Origin: Clostridia bacterium
Lineage (GTDB): Bacteria; Bacillota; Clostridia; Oscillospirales; CAG-272
DNA length: 7,661 nucleotides
Assembly: GCA_017382555.1 (NCBI GenBank)
Contig: JAFOAB010000206.1
Span: 1 to 7,661 of the forward strand
Direction: 5' to 3'
Shown: positions 1 through 6,311 of the stretch, one piece after another
Numbering within the stretch: position 1 is the first letter of the stretch
Layout: every line of letters starts with the position of its first letter
The notes under the pieces: model-generated
Database searches by the model: none
Told to the model about the DNA's origin: nothing
Seen by the model: the letters and a program-made list of their open reading frames with translations, nothing else
Translations under genes and position numbers: made by a program

Positions 1-1551
1 GATCTGCTAATTAAAAACGGCACGGTTATAGACGGTACCGGCAAGCCCGCTTGGAGTGGTAATATCGGCATCAAGGACGGGAAAATTGTTTTTGCCGCCT
101 CTGGTGCGGATGCCGCGCGCGTTATTGATGCCACGGGCAAAATTGTCAGCCCGGGCTTTATAGATGCACATTCCCACGGCGACGGACCCCTTGGTACGGA
201 AAGCGGCAGACTTTTCAAAACTCCGCAGGGCGTAACCACAGAAATATGCGGTAACTGCGGCGGAACACGGCTTGCGGTTTACAATGACGGTAATCCTATC
301 GTCGAAAATGCCGATTTCGGAACCTTTGGGCGTATGCTTGATTACGCGGAAAAGAAGAAAAAGACCGCAAACATCCGTTTTTATATGGGTCACGGAACTC
401 TTAGACGCTCGGTTATTGGTATTGAGGACAGAAGACCCACGGCATCGGAATTGGATAAGATGAAGGCATTGCTTGATGAGTATATGCAATGCGGATGTGC
501 GGGCATTACCACGGGACTTGGATACGTTCCCGGATGCTTTGCAGACACCGAGGAGCTTATCGAGCTTGCAAAGGTTTCCGCAAAATACGGCGGCTTTTAT
601 GCTTCTCATATGCGCAACGAATCGTACGGAGTAGTTGACGCGGTTGAGGAAACGATCAAAATTGCGGAATGCTCGGGCGCAAAAACCTTTATCTCGCATC
701 ACAAGGTGCTTAGCAGAAGCAACTGGGGACTTCATCACCGCACGCTTGAACTGATAGAAAATGCGAATGCACGCGGCGTTGCGGTTACGTGCGACCAATA
801 TCCGTACACGCGTAATATGACTACGGCAAATTCAATCATTCCGCCAAGGTATCTGAAGCTTGGCGGCAAGGTGCTTGTTGAAAGGCTTAAGGATACCGAT
901 TTCAGGAAAGAGGTCAAGGCGGGAATTGAGGATACCTCCTCCAAAAACGGCAGCTTTTACTTGGACTCCGGCGGATGGGACGGTATACTTATAACCTCGT
1001 CTCCAAACGATGCCCGTGCTATAGGCAAAACCGTTACGGAATATGCCGCACTGTGCGGCAAGGATGCGTGGGATGCTTATTTTGATTTGATGATTACAAA
1101 CGGTATGGCGGGTATGGCGGTGTTTGATACGATGCGAAAAGAGGATCTTTTTGACATAATTCGCTCACAATACTGCGTTGTCGGCTCCGATGGATGCAAC
1201 TCCTCATGGGAGGGAATGGGTCATCCGCGCGGAAGCTCCGCATTTACGCACGCAATAACCTTTTACGTTAAGGAAAACAAGATACTCACGCTTGAGGAAA
1301 TGATAAGAAAGATGACGGGCTTTTCCGCCGAAAGGCTTGCCTTGAAGGGCAAGGGCTTTATCAAGGAAGGCTATGACGCGGATATCGTTATTTTTGATTA
1401 CGATGCTTTGCACGACCCCGCCGATTACGTTAAGCCGAATCAGCTTACCGAGGGTATTGAGCAGGTGATAGTAAACGGCAAGGTGGTTTACGAAAATATG
1501 CAGCTTACGGGCGAATGCGCGGGAAGGGTAATACGCTACGGTAAAGAATGA
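1..1551 (+). CDS. N-acyl-D-amino-acid deacylase (D-aminoacylase family), 5' partial
   Basis: The reading frame is open from base 1, so the start codon lies outside; 516 residues are visible and probably only a few are missing, because the protein opens with the usual amidohydrolase start DLLIKNGTVIDGTG. The family hydrolyses N-acyl-D-amino acids to a free D-amino acid and a carboxylate, using zinc in the cytoplasm. Numbered from the window edge, the metal site is visible: HSH at 57-59, Cys83 in TEICGNC, His203 in SHMRNE, His233 in ISHHK and Asp397 in VVGSDG. Also typical are GHGTLR near 130, GLGYVPG at 172-178, HPRG at 408-411 and the closing amidohydrolase segment GYDADIVIFD near 457-466. 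A dihydroorotase or hydantoinase is less likely given the Cys83, SHMR and HPRG motifs. It is the first visible gene of a four-gene run and ends one base before the next start. Its exact substrate cannot be read from sequence. Confidence 0.88.
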   Translation, partial: DLLIKNGTVIDGTGKPAWSGNIGIKDGKIVFAASGADAARVIDATGKIVSPGFIDAHSHGDGPLGTESGRLFKTPQGVTTEICGNCGGTRLAVYNDGNPIVENADFGTFGRMLDYAEKKKKTANIRFYMGHGTLRRSVIGIEDRRPTASELDKMKALLDEYMQCGCAGITTGLGYVPGCFADTEELIELAKVSAKYGGFYASHMRNESYGVVDAVEETIKIAECSGAKTFISHHKVLSRSNWGLHHRTLELIENANARGVAVTCDQYPYTRNMTTANSIIPPRYLKLGGKVLVERLKDTDFRKEVKAGIEDTSSKNGSFYLDSGGWDGILITSSPNDARAIGKTVTEYAALCGKDAWDAYFDLMITNGMAGMAVFDTMRKEDLFDIIRSQYCVVGSDGCNSSWEGMGHPRGSSAFTHAITFYVKENKILTLEEMIRKMTGFSAERLALKGKGFIKEGYDADIVIFDYDALHDPADYVKPNQLTEGIEQVIVNGKVVYENMQLTGECAGRVIRYGKE

Positions 1552-1552
1552 C

Positions 1553-2173
1553 ATGGTAAAAACAGATAAAAAATTGTTTCTTGAATACTTGCTGATACTT
1601 ATAGGAAGTGCGGTATATGCACTTTCCACGGTTATTTTTATATTCCCGCACAGCCTCTTGCTTGGCGGCACGAGTGGTGTTTCCGTAATACTTAATTCTT
1701 TTATCAGCTTCTCACCCGGTAAGATACTCGTTGCCATAAATATTCTCCTTATCATCCTTGCATTTATATTCCTCGGAAAAAGCATGGCTATAAAGACCCT
1801 TGTAGGTTCGCTTCTTACAACTGTGTTTGTGGGTCTTTTTGAAGAGCTTTTTGCGTTTTCGGAGCCGATTGTGGGAAGCATGCTTCTTTCCTCCGTTATC
1901 GGAGCTTCGCTTATCGCGCTTGCAAGCGGAATAATGTTCTACGTTGATTCAAGCTCCGGCGGAACGGACATAATTGCACTTATAATAAAGAAGTTTTCAA
2001 GCCTGCAGATCGGCAAGGCGCTGCTTGTTACCGACGTTTTGATAGTTATCGTTGGCGGTGCGCTTTCGGGATTTGGCTTGTTTCTTTGCTCGTTTGTCGG
2101 CTTCCTTATCAAAACTCTGGGTATTGATGCTATCATTTCCGTGATAAAAAAGACGTTTTCGGAACGGGAGTAA
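1553..2173 (+). CDS. YitT-family multipass membrane protein, short form
   Basis: A 206-residue, very hydrophobic protein with about five or six membrane segments, roughly 10-31, 33-51, 57-75, 78-97, 105-130 and 155-187. Two glycine-rich family signatures, GGTSGVSVILN at 38-48 and GGTDIIALIIKK at 136-147, identify the YitT (DUF161) family of inner-membrane proteins. Its biochemical role is unknown; transport has been suggested but is not established. Typical YitT proteins are near 280-290 residues because of a C-terminal soluble DUF2179 domain. This one stops right after the membrane part, with only a short charged tail (IKKTFSERE), so it is a membrane-only form. The ATG lies one base after the deacylase stop and has only a weak upstream purine stretch, which suggests translational coupling. 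Confidence 0.85.
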   Translation: MVKTDKKLFLEYLLILIGSAVYALSTVIFIFPHSLLLGGTSGVSVILNSFISFSPGKILVAINILLIILAFIFLGKSMAIKTLVGSLLTTVFVGLFEELFAFSEPIVGSMLLSSVIGASLIALASGIMFYVDSSSGGTDIIALIIKKFSSLQIGKALLVTDVLIVIVGGALSGFGLFLCSFVGFLIKTLGIDAIISVIKKTFSERE

Positions 2174-2176
2174 AAA

Positions 2177-2830
2177 ATGGATTTTCTGATAATATTTCTC
2201 GAAGGAGTTATCTCCTTTATATCACCGTGTATGCTTCCTATGCTTCCAATATATATATCGTATTTTGCGGGAGACGCGGATAAAAAGCATAAGGTGCTTG
2301 CGCGTTCGCTTGCCTTTGTTCTCGGCTTCGCCGTTGTTTTCGGCCTGCTGGGTCTCGTTGCGGGCGGTGCGGGCTCGCTTCTTTCGGAATACCGCGTGTA
2401 TCTTAATGCAGTGTGCGGTATTATCGTTATTTTCTTCGGACTCGGGTATCTTGATATAATTCACCTAAATTGCTTTAAGGGTATGAATAACGCAAAGCGC
2501 GTTACCTCGCTTGCCGGTGCGCTTGTATTCGGAATGATATATTCCGTCAGTCTTACGCCCTGCGTCGGTGCCTTTCTCGGCTCTGCGCTTTCAATGGCAT
2601 CGGTAAGCGGAACAGCTTTGAAGGGACTGTTGCTTCTTATTACCTATTCGCTCGGTCTCGGTGTTCCGTTTGTGATCTCTGCGGTGCTTATCGAGCAGCT
2701 TGGCGGAGCTTTTAAGCTTATAAAAAGCCATTATAAGGTAATAAACGCGGTTTGCGGAGCGTTCCTTATACTTGTGGGTGTGCTGATGGCATTCGGTCTG
2801 CTTGACAGACTGCTTGCACTGTTTGCGTGA
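2177..2830 (+). CDS. ccdA: CcdA-type transmembrane thiol-disulfide electron carrier
   Basis: A 217-residue membrane protein with six predicted helices, as expected for CcdA, the minimal DsbD-like carrier. CcdA takes electrons from cytoplasmic thioredoxin and delivers them to thioredoxin-like proteins outside the membrane. The two redox cysteines are visible in their usual settings: Cys18 in SPCMLPMLP (helix 1) and Cys129 in TPCVGAFLG (helix 4). Cys80 and Cys99 are extra and lie outside these motifs. The start ATG comes three bases after the yitT stop, with a GGGAG ribosome site at 2166-2170 inside the end of yitT. The next gene encodes an extracytoplasmic thioredoxin, its likely partner. No cytochrome c or haem-export gene is visible, so a role in general reduction of surface-protein thiols is as likely as cytochrome maturation. 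Confidence 0.92.
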   Translation: MDFLIIFLEGVISFISPCMLPMLPIYISYFAGDADKKHKVLARSLAFVLGFAVVFGLLGLVAGGAGSLLSEYRVYLNAVCGIIVIFFGLGYLDIIHLNCFKGMNNAKRVTSLAGALVFGMIYSVSLTPCVGAFLGSALSMASVSGTALKGLLLLITYSLGLGVPFVISAVLIEQLGGAFKLIKSHYKVINAVCGAFLILVGVLMAFGLLDRLLALFA

Positions 2831-2835
2831 GGTGG
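2829..2835 (+). promoter_or_regulatory. Ribosome binding site that fixes the thioredoxin start
   Basis: GAGGTGG overlaps the ccdA stop codon and sits just before ATG 2838. The core GAGG is five bases from the start. It supports 2838 over the upstream in-frame ATG at 2802, which has no comparable site. Confidence 0.7.
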
Positions 2836-2837
2836 AT

Positions 2838-3389
2838 ATGGAAAAGAAAAAGCTTGTGTTTTTCGTTGCGCTTCTTGCGCTTATAATCATTGCCGCGTAT
2901 TTCGGCTACCGCGAGCTTTCGGGCGAGGGTCCTTCGGTGGATGCGCCCGATACAAGTAATTCAAACGCTGTTGCCGCTCCCGATTTTACGGTTTACGATA
3001 TGCAGGGAAATGCCGTAAAGCTTTCCGATATGAGGGGCAAGCCCGTTGTCGTAAACTTCTGGGCGACCTGGTGTAACCCCTGCCTTTCGGAGCTTGGACA
3101 TTTTGAAGCTATGTATAAAAAGTACGGTGACAGCATCAATTTTATGATGGTCGATATGACCGACGGAAGCAGGGAAACGGCTCAAAAGGTGAAGGCGTTC
3201 GTGGATAGCAACGGATACACCTTTCCCGTGTATCTTGATACACGGCAGTACGCCGCGTATACCTATTCCGTTTCGTCCATTCCGCTTACCTTGTTTATAA
3301 ACGAAAACGGCGAGATAGTATACAATTACGTCGGCGCGATGAACGAAAAAACGCTGGAGAATTTTATCACCACGTTTTTCGGTAAATAA
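2838..3389 (+). CDS. Membrane-anchored TlpA/ResA-like thioredoxin
   Basis: A 183-residue protein: a positively charged start, one hydrophobic segment at about 6-24, a Ser/Asp-rich linker at about 28-47, then a thioredoxin-fold domain of the AhpC/TSA-TlpA type. The active site is WCNPC (Cys79 and Cys82) in VNFWATWCNPC, and the cis-proline is Pro149 in SSIPLTLFI. There is no lipobox cysteine, so the first helix probably stays as an uncleaved anchor with the thioredoxin domain outside. It should reduce disulfides in surface proteins, being itself re-reduced by the CcdA encoded immediately upstream. An in-frame ATG at 2802 exists inside ccdA, but the ATG at 2838 is preferred: it has GAGG at 2829-2832 five bases upstream and places a proper anchor at the N-terminus. 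A specific partner such as a cytochrome cannot be named. Confidence 0.9.
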   Translation: MEKKKLVFFVALLALIIIAAYFGYRELSGEGPSVDAPDTSNSNAVAAPDFTVYDMQGNAVKLSDMRGKPVVVNFWATWCNPCLSELGHFEAMYKKYGDSINFMMVDMTDGSRETAQKVKAFVDSNGYTFPVYLDTRQYAAYTYSVSSIPLTLFINENGEIVYNYVGAMNEKTLENFITTFFGK

Positions 3390-3392
3390 AAT

Positions 3393-3460
3393 ACGGCGGG
3401 AGCAAGACTACCCTACGACCAAGATGGCTGGTTGCTGTAGGGCGGACTTGCTCCCGCCGT
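3393..3460. terminator. Long hairpin between converging genes, likely bidirectional terminator
   Basis: A perfect 14-bp inverted repeat pairs 3393-3406 (ACGGCGGGAGCAAG) with 3447-3460. Inside it CCCTAC at 3411-3416 pairs with GTAGGG at 3437-3442, and ACCA at 3418-3421 with TGGT at 3429-3432, so the arms stack into one long cruciform-like structure. On the + strand it is followed by TTTCTTTTATATTTCTTC; on the - strand by ATTTTATTT. It therefore fits termination of both the thioredoxin transcript and the beta-galactosidase transcript, whose stop codons lie 3 and 5 bases away. The right half recurs at 6219-6243, so this is probably a dispersed repeat serving as a terminator. Confidence 0.75.
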
Positions 3461-3465
3461 TTCTT

Positions 3466-5250
3466 TTATATTTCTTCTTTTTTGGGTTCGCCCGTAAGGA
3501 CGTGGCGGTCGGAGAATGTGATAATGCCCCTGCTTGCGTGGGGGTATTGCTCCATCACGCGCACGGTGTTATGCTCCGTGAGCAGCCCGCCGGGGACGTA
3601 GAGCGTTTTCTGCGAGGTGTTCTGCATATATCTGCCGAGGAAGAAGCCGTTAATAAACAGATAACCCTTGCAGAGTCCCTCGGTATTAAGGTAGGCGTCA
3701 ACACCCGCCCTTGCATCAAACTCACCGTCAAATATTGCCGCACCCTCGGCATCGGTATCGCCCGCCGTTACGGCAAGTATATCCTCCGCACATACGGGTA
3801 TGCTTTCCCACTTAAAGAGTACAAGCGTGTCTACGGTTGCGTAGGCAAAGCCCTTGGATTCGTTTATCTTCGGTCCAAAGCCGATTCTGCCGGAGTTTTC
3901 AACGATAATTTCAAGCTTCGCGCCGTCTGCGGGGATATGCACCGTAAGCACGGGCTCGCCTCTGTCGCGCTTTACGTTGCCTGCAAGCTTGCCGTTCACG
4001 TAAACGTCGGCGCTATCGTTAAGACCCTCTATCTTCAGCTTGCGGTCAACCGCAACGCCGATGCCCTCAAGACTTGTGCGGTAGATCATAAAGCCGTAGC
4101 CGCTGCCAAGCTCCTCAAAGGTAAACGGACGCTCGTGCTTTTTACCATCCGTGAATGCGGAGAGTAGGGAAGCGGTCTTTGTAAGCTTTATATCCGCGCA
4201 CACCTGATATTCCTTGCGCGGTATGTTGCGCTCGCGCTTTTCCTTGCCGAGGAACGTGTCAAGCACGTCGCGAAGCTCGTAATATTTCTCCGTAACGTTG
4301 CCATCCTCGCCTATCGGCGCGTCAACGTCGTAGCTTTGCATCATAGGCAGATAACGGATATACGATTCCTCGCGTGGCTCAAAGCCCCTGCCGTACGTAG
4401 CGCCGGAAAAATCGCCGAAGTTCGTGCCGCCGCAGAACATATAAACGTCAATGCCCGCATCAAGCTGAAGCGCCTTTTCAAACGCATCGTTTATCGGCGC
4501 AAGCTCGCGTACAAAATAAGGCTCCTCAATATTCATGGAGCGTCCCGTCCAAAGCTCACCGACGTACGCGGGCTTGTCGGGCTGTATCTTTTTCAGCGCG
4601 TTGATGGAGCGCTCGCTTTCCGTGCGATAGTTTACCGCCTTCCAAACGCCTTCAATGTTGCCGTAATATTGATGCGTCAGCTTGTACCAGTCCGTGGTGT
4701 AGAGGGGGCAGGTAATGCCGCGCTTTTTCAGCATATCCGCCATTTTAACGAGGTACTCGCGGTCTGTGCCGTATCCGCCGTACTCGTTTTCAAGACAGCA
4801 GAGAATTATGGGGCCGCCGTTTTCCTCAAGATAAGGTGTCAGCACCGGGCAAAGCACGTCGTACCATCTTTCCACCTCGGAAATATATCTCGGATCGCAG
4901 GAACGAAGGACGAGATCTCTATCGCGAAGAAGGAAGGGCGGCAGACCGCCCATATCGCACTCGGAGCATATGTAGGGGGAGGGGCGTATAAGCACCTTCA
5001 GCCCGACTTTTGCGGCGCATTCAAGAAATGCGGCAAGATCAAGATGATCCTTAAAGTTAAATTCACCGCGGCGTCTTTCGTGCATATTCCACGGCACGTA
5101 GACGGATGCGGCGTTAAGGCCGAAATCGCGCATAAGTGTCAGACGTCGCTCCCAATCTGTGGGGTGTATGCGGAAATAGTGTATAGCACCGGTATAAAGG
5201 CGGAAAGGCTTTCCGTCCAGATACGTATTATCGTTTCTGATCTCAAACAT
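3466..5250 (-). CDS. Beta-galactosidase, glycoside hydrolase family 35
   Basis: A 594-residue GH35 enzyme, which cleaves terminal beta-linked galactose with retention of configuration. Residues 1 to about 325 form the TIM-barrel, opening with YTGAIHYFRIHP at 19-30. The acid/base is Glu156 in LENEYGG and the nucleophile Glu232 in GELWTG. MFCGGTNFG at 271-279 and SYDVDAPIGEDG at 306-317 are further family marks. The C-terminal part carries two beta-sandwich signatures, ADVYVNGKLAG at 414-424 with ENSGRIGFG at 451-459, and GYLFINGFFLGRY at 529-541. There is no signal peptide, so it should act in the cytoplasm on imported galactosides. Cys152 stands where the GH35 signature has Gln, and Cys273 where His is common. 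The start is set by GGAGGTG on the - strand at 5256-5262. No transporter or regulator gene sits next to it. Activity on beta-galactosides is inferred; a related sugar is possible. Confidence 0.93.
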   Translation of the reverse strand: MFEIRNDNTYLDGKPFRLYTGAIHYFRIHPTDWERRLTLMRDFGLNAASVYVPWNMHERRRGEFNFKDHLDLAAFLECAAKVGLKVLIRPSPYICSECDMGGLPPFLLRDRDLVLRSCDPRYISEVERWYDVLCPVLTPYLEENGGPIILCCLENEYGGYGTDREYLVKMADMLKKRGITCPLYTTDWYKLTHQYYGNIEGVWKAVNYRTESERSINALKKIQPDKPAYVGELWTGRSMNIEEPYFVRELAPINDAFEKALQLDAGIDVYMFCGGTNFGDFSGATYGRGFEPREESYIRYLPMMQSYDVDAPIGEDGNVTEKYYELRDVLDTFLGKEKRERNIPRKEYQVCADIKLTKTASLLSAFTDGKKHERPFTFEELGSGYGFMIYRTSLEGIGVAVDRKLKIEGLNDSADVYVNGKLAGNVKRDRGEPVLTVHIPADGAKLEIIVENSGRIGFGPKINESKGFAYATVDTLVLFKWESIPVCAEDILAVTAGDTDAEGAAIFDGEFDARAGVDAYLNTEGLCKGYLFINGFFLGRYMQNTSQKTLYVPGGLLTEHNTVRVMEQYPHASRGIITFSDRHVLTGEPKKEEI

Positions 5251-5272
5251 AATTGCACCTCCGTTTTAAATT

Positions 5273-5301
5273 AATTTAACACAATTGTTTTTCTTTTTCA
5301 A
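5273..5301 (-). promoter_or_regulatory. Possible sigma-A promoter for the beta-galactosidase
   Basis: Read on the - strand, TTGAAA (+ coordinates 5296-5301) and TAAATT (5273-5278) are separated by 17 bases. The -35 matches consensus at 5 of 6 positions, the -10 only at 4 of 6. The region is very AT-rich, so a chance match is possible. Confidence 0.4.
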
Positions 5302-5323
5302 TATAAAGGAAAAAACAAAACGA

Positions 5324-5348
5324 ATAATGCAAAAAAATATTGCATTAT
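5324..5348. promoter_or_regulatory. Operator-like palindrome in the divergent region
   Basis: ATAATGCAA at 5324-5332 is the exact reverse complement of TTGCATTAT at 5340-5348, with a 7-base A-rich spacer. It lies 12 bases upstream of the -35 of the thiT promoter and 22 bases upstream of the proposed beta-galactosidase -35. It has no trailing T run on the + strand, which argues against a simple terminator. It may bind a regulator of the beta-galactosidase, but no regulator gene is adjacent. Confidence 0.4.
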
Positions 5349-5360
5349 GTTAAGTGGGTA

Positions 5361-5389
5361 TTGACAAATGGGAGATGCGGTGGTATATT
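5361..5389 (+). promoter_or_regulatory. Strong sigma-A promoter of the thiT transcript
   Basis: TTGACA at 5361-5366, a 17-base spacer and TATATT at 5384-5389, preceded by an extended -10 TG at 5381-5382. The -35 is perfect and the -10 matches 5 of 6. Transcription should start near 5396, about 10 bases before the TPP riboswitch, which agrees well with a riboswitch-controlled leader. Confidence 0.85.
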
Positions 5390-5405
5390 ATTTGCGAACT
5401 GAATA

Positions 5406-5498
5406 TAAGTCAGAGGTGCGATGCGAGATGCAGAGCTGAGATGGCGGTAGCCAAACTCTTATAACCTGATTCGGGTAATGCCGACGTAGGGAGATTTG
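5406..5498 (+). ncRNA. TPP riboswitch (THI element) upstream of thiT
   Basis: The conserved TPP aptamer blocks appear in order: GAGGTGC near 5413-5419, CTGAGA at 5436-5441, AACCTGATTCGGGTAATGCC at 5463-5482 and GTAGGGA at 5486-5492. The closing stem P1 pairs AAGTC at 5407-5411 with GATTT at 5493-5497. AGAG at 5412-5415 pairs with CTCT at 5456-5459 as P2. A small TGGC-GGTA-GCCA hairpin (5442-5453) fills the variable segment after CTGAGA, and the P3 arm looks weak. In this family, bound thiamine pyrophosphate turns expression down. The downstream gene is a thiamine uptake protein, so the logic is consistent: import falls when TPP is plentiful. Confidence 0.95.
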
Positions 5499-5507
5499 CT
5501 GTTACGC

Positions 5508-5546
5508 GCGCCTTGGAGTTTTTTCCTTGGTGCCGTTTTTTATTTT
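5508..5546 (+). terminator. Possible riboswitch-controlled intrinsic terminator
   Basis: GCGCC at 5508-5512 pairs with GGTGC at 5529-5533 (one G-T). After two T-T mismatches GGAG at 5515-5518 pairs with TTCC at 5523-5526, leaving a TTTT loop. TTTTTTATTTT follows at 5536-5546. The position right after the aptamer suits transcription attenuation. The stem is imperfect, so confidence is moderate. Confidence 0.45.
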
Positions 5547-5585
5547 ACAGCGCGCTGACTTTATCGGTATTTTAGTGCGCTGTAG
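5545..5585 (+). promoter_or_regulatory. Long leader hairpin before the thiT ribosome site
   Basis: Bases 5545-5558 can pair with 5572-5585 in a continuous 14-bp stem (three G-T pairs), with TACAGCGC against GCGCTGTA as its perfect base and a 13-base loop. It ends 8 bases before the thiT ribosome site GAGG at 5594-5597. No T run follows directly, so it is not an obvious terminator. It could affect ribosome access or RNA stability, or compete with GCGCGC-rich bases at 5505-5511 just after the aptamer. Confidence 0.5.
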
Positions 5586-5602
5586 CGCGGAAAGAGGTTT
5601 TT

Positions 5603-6175
5603 ATGAAAAAGACCAAAGTAAGAAATATGGCGGAAAGCTCCGTCATGATCGCCCTTGCCCTTGTGCTGGATATGGTAGTGCTGTGGCAAGCCCCCCTCGG
5701 CGGAAAGTGGACCCTTTGCGCAATGCTCCCCATTATGCTTATCTCCGTTAAAAACGGACTTAAGTGGGGACTTGGAACCGCATTTGCCTACTCGGCAATC
5801 CAGCTCGGTATGAGTATTGCAAAGGTGCTTAGCTGGGGACTTACCCCCGCAGTGCTTATCGGATGCCTGCTTTTTGATTACGTGCTTCCTTATACCGTTC
5901 TCGGCTTTGCGGGTGCATTTTGCGCACGCAAGCGCAAGATAAGCCTTGCCCTTGCGGGAATCGGTTGTGCTATCGCCCTTCGCTTCCTGTGCCATTTTAT
6001 CAGCGGCACCGTGTTCTTCGGCGTATGGGAGGACGGCGTATGGCAGGTTATATCCTACTCCTTGCTCTATAACGGCCAGTACCTTGCCCCCGAGCTTGCG
6101 CTCACAATGGTCGTTTCGGGCGTTATGCTCAACGTGCCCGTCATCCGCAAGATGATGAAGCTTGAGGCGAAGTAA
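5603..6175 (+). CDS. thiT: Thiamine ECF transporter substrate-binding component ThiT
   Basis: A 190-residue membrane protein with about six helices, the usual size of ThiT, the thiamine-specific S-component of energy-coupling-factor transporters. It binds thiamine and works with shared EcfA, EcfA' and EcfT subunits encoded elsewhere; none is in this window. Family marks are GGKWTLCAMLPIML at 33-46, FDYVLPYTVLGFAG at 91-104, RFLCHFISGTVFFG at 127-140 and SYSLLYNGQYLAPEL at 151-165. His131, Tyr152 and Asn157 fall in segments that form the thiamine pocket in known ThiT structures. The start ATG follows GAGG at 5594-5597. The TPP riboswitch directly upstream independently supports the thiamine role. 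It is followed by 460 bases without a gene, so it is probably transcribed alone. Confidence 0.95.
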   Translation: MKKTKVRNMAESSVMIALALVLDMVVLWQAPLGGKWTLCAMLPIMLISVKNGLKWGLGTAFAYSAIQLGMSIAKVLSWGLTPAVLIGCLLFDYVLPYTVLGFAGAFCARKRKISLALAGIGCAIALRFLCHFISGTVFFGVWEDGVWQVISYSLLYNGQYLAPELALTMVVSGVMLNVPVIRKMMKLEAK

Positions 6176-6222
6176 TTACAATATCGAAAAAATCGCGCGG
6201 CAAAGGCGACCTCTTGCGGTAG

Positions 6223-6242
6223 GGCGGGGGCTTGCTCCCGCC
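6223..6242. repeat. GC-rich hairpin repeat, first of a cluster after thiT
   Basis: GGCGGGGG at 6223-6230 pairs with CTCCCGCC at 6235-6242 around a CTTG loop. With its flanks (6219-6243, GTAGGGCGG...CTTGCTCCCGCCG) it matches 3437-3459 in the terminator after the thioredoxin gene, apart from a short indel. Two intergenic copies point to a dispersed repeat. It may also stop or stabilise the thiT message. Confidence 0.65.
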
Positions 6243-6264
6243 GCGAATAGGAATACAGAAAAAC

Positions 6265-6284
6265 GGGCGATTCGTGAATCGCCC
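6265..6284. repeat. Perfect 9-bp hairpin repeat
   Basis: GGGCGATTC at 6265-6273 is the exact reverse complement of GAATCGCCC at 6276-6284, with a two-base centre, followed by CTACG. It shares the hairpin-then-CCCCT layout with the next unit at 6299-6317, so the units look like variants of one family. Confidence 0.65.
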
Positions 6285-6298
6285 CTACGAAAGGCTGA

Positions 6299-6311
6299 CG
6301 ACCGACGGTCG
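6299..6311. repeat. Short hairpin repeat, third of the cluster
   Basis: CGACC at 6299-6303 pairs with GGTCG at 6307-6311 around GAC, followed by CCCCTGCCG. The layout parallels the unit at 6265-6288 (hairpin ending in CGCCC or CGCCCC, then CT), which suggests repeated insertion or duplication of one repeat type. Confidence 0.5.

Noticed and set aside
7..798. Open frame of 263 codons on the - strand across the deacylase
   Set aside because: Mirror of a gene with intact metal-binding motifs; the protein has no recognisable features.
1204..1881. Open frame of 225 codons on the - strand across the deacylase-yitT junction
   Set aside because: Overlaps two well-supported genes in full and has no motif or start signal.
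2802..2837. Upstream in-frame ATG for the thioredoxin, adding MTDCLHCLREVD
   Set aside because: It lies within ccdA, lacks a ribosome site and would put charged residues and cysteines before the membrane anchor; ATG 2838 has GAGG at the right distance.
3424..4167. Open frame of 247 codons on the + strand opposite the beta-galactosidase
   Set aside because: It starts inside the terminator hairpin, its protein shows no family feature, and it lies antisense to a clear GH35 gene; it reflects codon bias on the other strand.
4336..5274. Open frame of 312 codons on the + strand opposite the beta-galactosidase
   Set aside because: Antisense to the conserved catalytic domain; no recognisable motif and no ribosome site or promoter.
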